This document shows positions 5,691-9,881 of a DNA stretch of 9,881 nt, piece after piece. The stretch is from contig JAJCXU010000503.1 in NCBI GenBank assembly GCA_029263275.1, positions 1 through 9,881 on the forward strand, in the 5' to 3' direction. The notes beneath the pieces are model-generated. The model did not search any database and had not been told where the DNA came from. It saw only the letters and a list, made by a program, of their open reading frames with translations. Source of the stretch: Ilumatobacter sp. (lineage in GTDB: Bacteria > Actinomycetota > Acidimicrobiia > Acidimicrobiales > Ilumatobacteraceae). Position numbers and translations under genes: made by a program. Positions within the stretch are counted from its first letter, which is position 1. Each line of letters starts with the position of its first letter.

Positions 5691-7093
5691 CCGAGGCCGT
5701 GAACCAAGAGTTGGCTGACGAGGCCAAAGCCGACGCCGTCGAGCCAAAGGACCCCCGAGCCAACCTCCCGAAGGATCGCTTGGGCAAGAACTACTTCAAG
5801 CTGTTCGGTGCCTCAACGATCTCAAACCTCGGCGACGGCATCGGCATCATCGCCTACCCGTGGCTCGCGTCAGCGGTCACCCGCAACCCGCTGCTCATCG
5901 CTCTCGTTGCCGTGGTCCAGCGCCTGCCATGGCTCCTCTTCAGCCTGCCGGCTGGCGTGATCACCGACCGCCACGACCGTCGCACGCTGATGGTCATCGC
6001 CAACTCGATCCGAGCGGTCCTCACACTCGGGGTCGCGTTCATCGTGCTCGGGCAGCAGGGAGTGCTGCCGAGCCCCGACGACATCGACGCGGGCGCGGTG
6101 ATCGGCACCGATGCGTTCCTCTACGGGATGGTGCTCGTCGCCACGATGCTGATGGGTTTTGCGGAAGTGATCTACGACAACTCGGCGCAGACCTTCATGC
6201 CGGCGATTGTCCACAAGGACAACCTCGAGAAGGCCAACGGCCGGCTCTGGAGCATCGAGCAGGTCGCCAACACCTTCATGGGCCCACCGCTCGGAGCACT
6301 GCTCCTCATCGCGGCGTTCTCGGTGCCGTTCTTCGTCGACGCTGCGACGTTCGTGGTCTCCGCTGCGCTGATCGCATTGATCCCGGCAACGAAGCGTGTG
6401 CCGAAGGCTGATGGCCTCGAAGACCGCAATCCGTGGAAGGACGAGCTGAAGGAAGGCTTCTCGTGGCTCTGGTCCCACGACCTCCTGCGCCCAATGGCCA
6501 TCATCCTCGGCCTCCTCAACCTGCTGGGCACGATGTCCGGAGCAACGATTGTGCTGTTCGCTCAGGAAATCCTGCGCACTGAGCCGTTCGAGTTCGCTCT
6601 CCTCGATAGCGGTGGCGCCATCGGCGGCATCATCGGCGGGTGGAGCGCCTCGCGCATTGCCAAGAAGATTGGTTCCGGCCCGTCGCTGTACCTGACGCTC
6701 ATCGTCGGTGGCCTGACGACGTTCCTGATCGGGTTCGCCAACAACTGGCTCTTCGTCTGGGCGATGTTCGCGGTCTTCATGCTCCTCGCCGTCCTGTGGA
6801 ACGTGATCACCGTGAGCTTGCGTCAGTCGATCATCCCCGACGAACTGCTCGGTCGCGTCAACAGCGTCTACCGGTTCTTCGCGTGGGGGATGATGCCGAT
6901 CGGCGCGGCACTTGGCGGACTCACGGTGGTGATCACCGACATGTTCGGCTCACGCGAGCTCGCCCTGCGGATGCCCTTCTTCGTGGCCGGCGCCCTGCAG
7001 ATCGTGCTCTTCTTCTTCGCCGCACCGCGCTTGACCACCGCGAAGATCGAAGGAGCACGTGCTGCAGCAACGACTTCCCCAAATGATGAGTGA
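5687..7093 (+). CDS. MFS transporter, probable drug/solute exporter (MFS_3/EntS-like)
   Basis: This 468-residue integral membrane protein has 10-12 hydrophobic segments after an acidic cytoplasmic N-terminus of about 35 residues. Diagnostic stretches are YFKLFGASTISNLGDGIG at the first helix, MFS motif A as GVITDRHDRR (90-99) between helices 2 and 3, and YDNSAQTFMPAIVHKDNLEKANG in the first half. LLGRVNSVYRFFAWGMMPIGAALGG in the second half is typical of the MFS_3 proteins related to enterobactin exporter EntS. The family exports drugs or siderophores using the proton gradient. Start ATG 5687 is fixed by AAGGAG eight bases upstream and the ATGA overlap with the regulator. The regulator partner implies substrate-induced efflux. 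No iron-uptake or siderophore gene is nearby, so a siderophore role is not supported. Confidence 0.92.
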   Translation: MTEAVNQELADEAKADAVEPKDPRANLPKDRLGKNYFKLFGASTISNLGDGIGIIAYPWLASAVTRNPLLIALVAVVQRLPWLLFSLPAGVITDRHDRRTLMVIANSIRAVLTLGVAFIVLGQQGVLPSPDDIDAGAVIGTDAFLYGMVLVATMLMGFAEVIYDNSAQTFMPAIVHKDNLEKANGRLWSIEQVANTFMGPPLGALLLIAAFSVPFFVDAATFVVSAALIALIPATKRVPKADGLEDRNPWKDELKEGFSWLWSHDLLRPMAIILGLLNLLGTMSGATIVLFAQEILRTEPFEFALLDSGGAIGGIIGGWSASRIAKKIGSGPSLYLTLIVGGLTTFLIGFANNWLFVWAMFAVFMLLAVLWNVITVSLRQSIIPDELLGRVNSVYRFFAWGMMPIGAALGGLTVVITDMFGSRELALRMPFFVAGALQIVLFFFAAPRLTTAKIEGARAAATTSPNDE

Positions 7094-7097
7094 TGGG

Positions 7098-7126
7098 TTG
7101 TCAGCATTTCTGATTCCTTGTATCGT
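7098..7126 (+). promoter_or_regulatory. Probable sigma-70-type promoter of the small heat-shock gene
   Basis: TTGTCA (7098-7103), one mismatch from TTGACA, is followed after exactly 17 bases by TATCGT (7121-7126), a TANNNT -10 box. The predicted start, near 7133, leaves a leader of about 54 bases. Confidence 0.6.
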
Positions 7127-7134
7127 CAGATACA
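7119..7134. promoter_or_regulatory. Operator-like perfect dyad over the -10 box
   Basis: TGTATC (7119-7124) and GATACA (7129-7134) are perfect reverse complements around GTCA. The dyad covers the predicted -10 box and start site, where a repressor would block transcription. It does not match the HAIR site of HspR (CTTGAGT-N7-ACTCAAG) or CIRCE (TTAGCACTC-N9-GAGTGCTAA). Confidence 0.45.
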
Positions 7135-7146
7135 TCACTTCACGTA

Positions 7147-7180
7147 GCTGAGCATTCGTTCAGCACACTCACCAGGAGGA
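7147..7180 (+). promoter_or_regulatory. Leader hairpin and consensus SD of the small heat-shock gene
   Basis: GCTGAG (7147-7152) can pair with TTCAGC (7159-7164) through five Watson-Crick pairs and one G-U around the loop CATTCG. AGGAGGA (7174-7180), a near-perfect SD, ends six bases before ATG 7187 and fixes the start. The hairpin leaves the SD single-stranded, so it does not look like a thermosensor that hides the SD. Confidence 0.5.
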
Positions 7181-7186
7181 ATCACC

Positions 7187-7624
7187 ATGTTGCTGCAAAA
7201 CTCTCCCTTCCGTGACCTCGACAGCTTGTTCGATCTGACCCGCACGGGCTCAGCCGGCCGAGCGATGCCGATGGATGCCTACCGTCGCGACGACAACGTC
7301 TGGGTCCATATCGACCTGCCAGGCGTCGCAGCGGACAGCATCGACATCTCCGTCGAGCGCAACGTTCTGACCGTCACCGCCGAACGGTCGACCACGCGCG
7401 AGGATGGCGACCGCTTCTACCTCGCAGAGCGCCATCGCGGCACCTTCCGTCGCCAGGTCAACCTCGGCGAAGGTCTTGACGCTGACGGCATCGAGGCCGA
7501 CTATCACGACGGCGTCCTGACGCTGCGGGTGCCCGTGGCCCAGCAGGCCAAGCCGCGCAAGATCGAGATTCGCAACGGCAACCTCGACACCGAACCGGCG
7601 ATCGAGGCCACCTCCGCCGACTGA
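7187..7624 (+). CDS. hsp20: Hsp20/alpha-crystallin small heat-shock protein
   Basis: At 145 residues, this ATP-independent chaperone would bind unfolding proteins and hold them for refolding by DnaK/ClpB. The alpha-crystallin domain spans about 28-120: MDAYRRDDNVWVHIDLPGV opens it, ISVERNVLTVTAER is the central beta pair, and the FRRQVNLGEGLD region precedes the diagnostic ADYHDGVLTLRVP (104-116). The C-terminal tail carries the IxI oligomerisation motif (IEI, 126-128). The N-terminal arm (MLLQNSPFRDLDSLFD) is short and typical of the actinobacterial Hsp18 class. The gene has its own promoter, operator-like dyad, consensus SD and downstream intrinsic terminator, so it is a single-gene unit independent of the MFS gene before it. 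Confidence 0.95.
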   Translation: MLLQNSPFRDLDSLFDLTRTGSAGRAMPMDAYRRDDNVWVHIDLPGVAADSIDISVERNVLTVTAERSTTREDGDRFYLAERHRGTFRRQVNLGEGLDADGIEADYHDGVLTLRVPVAQQAKPRKIEIRNGNLDTEPAIEATSAD

Positions 7625-7695
7625 ATATCGGCAACTTCGGGAATCTTTGATCCAGGGTCAGGGTTGCAACGAAGACAAGGTGTTCACAAACCACA

Positions 7696-7743
7696 CGACG
7701 CCCGACCACTCCTCCCCCCAGGTGGTCGGGCGTCGCAGGTTTT
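7696..7743 (+). terminator. Strong intrinsic terminator after the small heat-shock gene
   Basis: A perfect 14-base-pair, GC-rich stem (7696-7709 with 7722-7735) encloses the 12-base loop TCCTCCCCCCAG. Four bases later comes TTTT (7740-7743). It lies 71 bases after the stop codon. The left flank offers no matching A-run, so it should act mainly on + strand transcripts. Confidence 0.85.
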
Positions 7744-7763
7744 CCACCCAGGTGCATCCGGAG

Positions 7764-7853
7764 TTGAGTGGTGATGGCCAGTCGCTTGTGATGTGGTGGC
7801 CGCTGACGCGCGAGACTGGCAGCTGATTGCACGCTGACCTTGGGGGTTGCCAG
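7764..7853 (+). promoter_or_regulatory. Leader of the acyl-CoA synthetase gene with two competing hairpins
   Basis: A weak promoter candidate is TTGAGT (7764-7769), 17 bases, TGTGAT (7787-7792). GCCAGTC (7777-7783) pairs perfectly with GACTGGC (7814-7820). CTGGCAGCT (7816-7824) pairs with GGTTGCCAG (7845-7853), including two G-U pairs. The two pairings share 7816-7820 and cannot coexist. The second ends three bases before ATG 7856 and occupies part of the GGGGG SD at 7842-7846. Function is inferred only from geometry. Confidence 0.3.
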
Positions 7854-7855
7854 CC

Positions 7856-9493
7856 ATGACCGAACTGTCGTACGCCGCTGGGCCGACTGACACGCCGTTG
7901 CTCGACGAAACGATCGGGCAGAACCTCGCTCGCACGGTCGCTGCGCATGGCTCGCGCGACGCACTCGTCTCGGTGCACCAAGACATCCGGTGGACCTACG
8001 ACGACTTCGCCGCTCGCGTCGCGGCACTCGCCTCCGGCCTGCTGGGCGCGGGGCTCGAGCCGGGCGACCGCGTCGGACTGTGGAGTCCGAACTATGCGGA
8101 GTGGACCCTCCTGCAGTTCGCCACGGCCGAGATCGGTGTCGTGCTCGTCAACATCAACCCGTCATACCGCACCCACGAATTGGCGTACGCCCTCAACCAA
8201 TCGGCGTGCCGTTGGATCGTGGCCGCCCCCGACTTCAAGACATCGGACTATCGGTCGATGGTCGACGCTGTCCGCGCCGAATGCCCCACGCTCGAGCGAG
8301 CCGTGTTCTTCTGGGACGACGACTGGGACGAACTCTGCGCTGGCAGCGACGCGGTCACCAGCGAGCAACTCGCCGCCGTCAGCGCCTCGCTCACTCCGCG
8401 CGACCCGATCAACATCCAGTACACCTCGGGCACCACGGGGTTCCCCAAGGGCGCCACGCTCACGCACCACAACATTTTGAACAACGGCCACAACGTCACT
8501 CGCGGGCAGAACATCACCCACGAAGACCGGCTGTGTATCCCCGTACCCTTCTACCACTGCTTCGGCATGGTGATGGGCAACCTCGGGTGCACCTCCACCG
8601 GAGCGTGCATGGTCATCCCGGGCGACGCCTTCGACCCGGTCGCGGTGCTCACCGCCGTCGAGCAGGAACGATGCACCGCGCTCTACGGCGTACCCACGAT
8701 GTTCATTGCCGAGCTCGCCCTGCCGAACTTCGCCGACTTCGACCTGTCCAGCCTCCGAACGGGCGTGATGGCCGGATCGTTGTGCCCCGAGGATGCGATG
8801 GTCGCCTGCATCGAGAAAATGCACATGGTCGACGTCACCAACTGTTACGGGATGACCGAGACGTCGCCGGTCTCCTGCCAGACCCCGATTGGCGACACGC
8901 TCGCCCACCAAACCCAGACGGTCGGCGTCGCCCATCCGCACGTCGAAGTACGCATCGCCGATCCCGCGACCGGCGAGACACTTCCCCGCGGTGAGCGCGG
9001 CGAGTTCTGCACCCGCGGCTACTCGGTGATGCAGGGCTACTGGAATGAGCCGGAGAAGACCGCCGCATCGATCGATGCCGACGGCTGGATGCACACCGGC
9101 GACATCGCGATCATGTTCGACGACGGCTACGTCAACATCGTCGGCCGGATCAAGGACATGATCATCCGCGGCGGCGAGAACATCTATCCGCGAGAGGTCG
9201 AGGAGTTCTTGTCCGCGCACCCAGACATCGCCGACGTCCAGGTGATTGGCGTGCCCGATGAGCGCTACGGAGAAGCCGTGATGGCGTGCATCATCGCCGC
9301 CGAAGGCAGCGCGCCGACGCTCGACGACATCAAGGAATTCTGCGCCGGCAAGATCGCCCACTTCAAGGTGCCGGCATACCTACGCACCGTCGACGACTTC
9401 CCGATGACGGTCACCGGCAAGATCCGCAAGGTCGAAATGCGCGAAGCAGCCGTCGCCGCACTCCAGGAAGGCGACTCCGTCGCCGACGCCTGA
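7856..9493 (+). CDS. FadD-type acyl-CoA synthetase (AMP-forming, ACSF2-like)
   Basis: This 545-residue ANL-superfamily ligase activates a carboxylic acid with ATP to an acyl-adenylate, then transfers it to CoA, in the cytoplasm. Core motifs are all present: [11 protein letters not shown] phosphate loop (189-199), YGMTET (331-336), WMHTGD with ribose-binding D415, [22 protein letters not shown] hinge region (from 424), and PMTVTGK with catalytic K522. Full length and the [20 protein letters not shown] flavour fit the medium/long-chain ACSF2-like branch, but substrate chain length cannot be read. ATG 7856 is taken as start. An in-frame TTG at 7847 is possible, but GGGGG (7842-7846) is well placed only for the ATG, with nine bases between. 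A terminator separates it from the small heat-shock gene, so it is likely its own unit. It may feed beta-oxidation or lipid synthesis. Confidence 0.95.
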   Translation: MTELSYAAGPTDTPLLDETIGQNLARTVAAHGSRDALVSVHQDIRWTYDDFAARVAALASGLLGAGLEPGDRVGLWSPNYAEWTLLQFATAEIGVVLVNINPSYRTHELAYALNQSACRWIVAAPDFKTSDYRSMVDAVRAECPTLERAVFFWDDDWDELCAGSDAVTSEQLAAVSASLTPRDPINIQYTSGTTGFPKGATLTHHNILNNGHNVTRGQNITHEDRLCIPVPFYHCFGMVMGNLGCTSTGACMVIPGDAFDPVAVLTAVEQERCTALYGVPTMFIAELALPNFADFDLSSLRTGVMAGSLCPEDAMVACIEKMHMVDVTNCYGMTETSPVSCQTPIGDTLAHQTQTVGVAHPHVEVRIADPATGETLPRGERGEFCTRGYSVMQGYWNEPEKTAASIDADGWMHTGDIAIMFDDGYVNIVGRIKDMIIRGGENIYPREVEEFLSAHPDIADVQVIGVPDERYGEAVMACIIAAEGSAPTLDDIKEFCAGKIAHFKVPAYLRTVDDFPMTVTGKIRKVEMREAAVAALQEGDSVADA

Positions 9494-9513
9494 CCGACCC
9501 AATCCAACCCGTC

Positions 9514-9531
9514 GGATGACGGCAATCATCC
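9514..9531. other. Short hairpin after the acyl-CoA synthetase gene
   Basis: GGATGA (9514-9519) and TCATCC (9526-9531) are perfect reverse complements around CGGCAA. No T-run follows, so termination here is doubtful. The remainder of the 83-base gap before the next gene shows no clear promoter. Confidence 0.3.
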
Positions 9532-9576
9532 TGCAGGGTGACCCCCACGTCGGGCTGTGCCGGAAGAATGGGCACC

Positions 9577-9881
9577 ATGGCAGCGATCATCGAGACCGAT
9601 GGGCTGGTGATGCAGTTCCCGTCGACGCTTGCGCTCGATCGACTCGATCTGCAGATCCCACCCGGCGTCACGGGGCTCGTCGGCGCGAACGGCGCTGGCA
9701 AGACGACTTTGATCTCGCTCACGCTCGGCCTGCTCGCGCCATCATCAGGCACGATCAAGGTCCTCGGCCTCGATCCGGCGGAACACGGCCCTGAGCTCCG
9801 TGCCCAGATTGGGTATGGACCCGAGCGCAACGTGCTGCCCGACGACCTTCGGGCCTACGACTTCGTGCGCCACCTCGCCGA
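9577..9881 (+). CDS. ABC-2-type transporter ATP-binding protein (3' partial)
   Basis: The frame is open from ATG 9577 to the window end, giving 101 complete residues, about the first third of a usual ABC ATPase. Walker A is GANGAGKTT (36-44), preceded by the A-loop region QFPSTLALDRLDLQIPPGV. The first beta subdomain follows (LGLLAPSSGTIKVLGLDP), and then the Q-loop region IGYGPERNVLPDDLRAYDFV. There the usual Gln is Glu, as in many NatA/GldA-like ABC-2 ATPases. ATG 9577 is preferred over in-frame ATG 9568 because GGAAG (9562-9566) is spaced ten bases from 9577 but would abut 9568. It is distinct from the ATPase at 3161 (different Walker A flank and Q-loop) and probably begins a second exporter operon with a permease beyond the window. 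The signature and Walker B motifs are off the end. Confidence 0.9.
   Translation, partial: MAAIIETDGLVMQFPSTLALDRLDLQIPPGVTGLVGANGAGKTTLISLTLGLLAPSSGTIKVLGLDPAEHGPELRAQIGYGPERNVLPDDLRAYDFVRHLA

Noticed and set aside
7147..7186. RNA thermometer controlling the small heat-shock gene
   Set aside because: The only leader hairpin leaves AGGAGG unpaired, and no complementary CCTCC-like segment exists in the leader.
7458..8027. Minus-strand frame spanning the hsp20-acyl-CoA synthetase gap, possibly a gene
   Set aside because: It runs antisense through two clear genes and the intrinsic terminator, is Arg-rich and low in complexity, and has no SD or domain.
8162..9361. 399-codon open frame on the minus strand inside the acyl-CoA synthetase gene
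   Set aside because: The + strand carries every ANL motif. The minus frame has no recognisable domain and its length is explained by GC-biased third positions. The same applies to 635-1630, 3256-4341, 3290-4153 and 5870-6478 on the minus strand.
9516..9794. 92-codon + frame near the right end
   Set aside because: It overlaps the ABC ATPase in another frame. The ATPase frame shows Walker A and a typical N-terminus; this one is an Arg-rich shadow.

Overview
The window reads as ordinary chromosome of a high-GC actinobacterium. Codon third positions are mostly G or C, SD sites are purine-rich, and one promoter looks leaderless. The mycobacterial-style large sulfatase, DrrA/DrrB-type exporter and FadD-type acyl-CoA synthetase fit Actinomycetota. 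My guess, from overall protein flavour only, is a marine or freshwater Acidimicrobiia (Ilumatobacter-like) genome. All supported genes lie on the + strand, and the long minus-strand frames are GC-driven shadows.

Layout. (1) 1-638: 3' part of a pyridoxamine-phosphate-oxidase-like flavoprotein. (2) 641-673: a compact two-tier palindrome. (3) 698-2962: a large cytoplasmic type I sulfatase whose active-site signature is CSTTR rather than CxPxR. (4) 3161-4956: a DrrA/DrrB-like ABC-2 exporter whose two genes overlap by ATGA. A C-rich tract and a long imperfect inverted repeat follow it. (5) 5136-7093: an ArsR-like winged-helix regulator translationally coupled to an MFS exporter, read from an AT-rich, apparently leaderless promoter. 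(6) 7187-7624: a small heat-shock protein with its own promoter, an operator-like dyad over the -10 box, a consensus SD and a strong intrinsic terminator (7696-7743). (7) 7856-9493: an acyl-CoA synthetase preceded by a leader with two mutually exclusive hairpins. (8) 9577-window end: the N-terminal third of another ABC-2-type ATPase.

How the genes may work together. Two exporters (DrrAB-like and regulator-MFS), a second ABC ATPase and a small chaperone suggest an envelope, solute or xenobiotic stress theme. The sulfatase and acyl-CoA synthetase suggest use of sulfate esters and fatty or aromatic acids. This is inference from adjacency; no pathway is complete here.

I found no tRNA, rRNA, CRISPR array, insertion sequence, phage gene, toxin-antitoxin pair or recognised defence system. 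No stretch over 300 bases lacks a gene; the largest gaps (2963-3160, 4957-5135, 7625-7855) are described below. I do not see a clearly new multi-gene system. The observations most worth checking are the altered sulfatase maturation motif, the two unexplained palindromes, the leaderless promoter region of the regulator, and the leader of the acyl-CoA synthetase.
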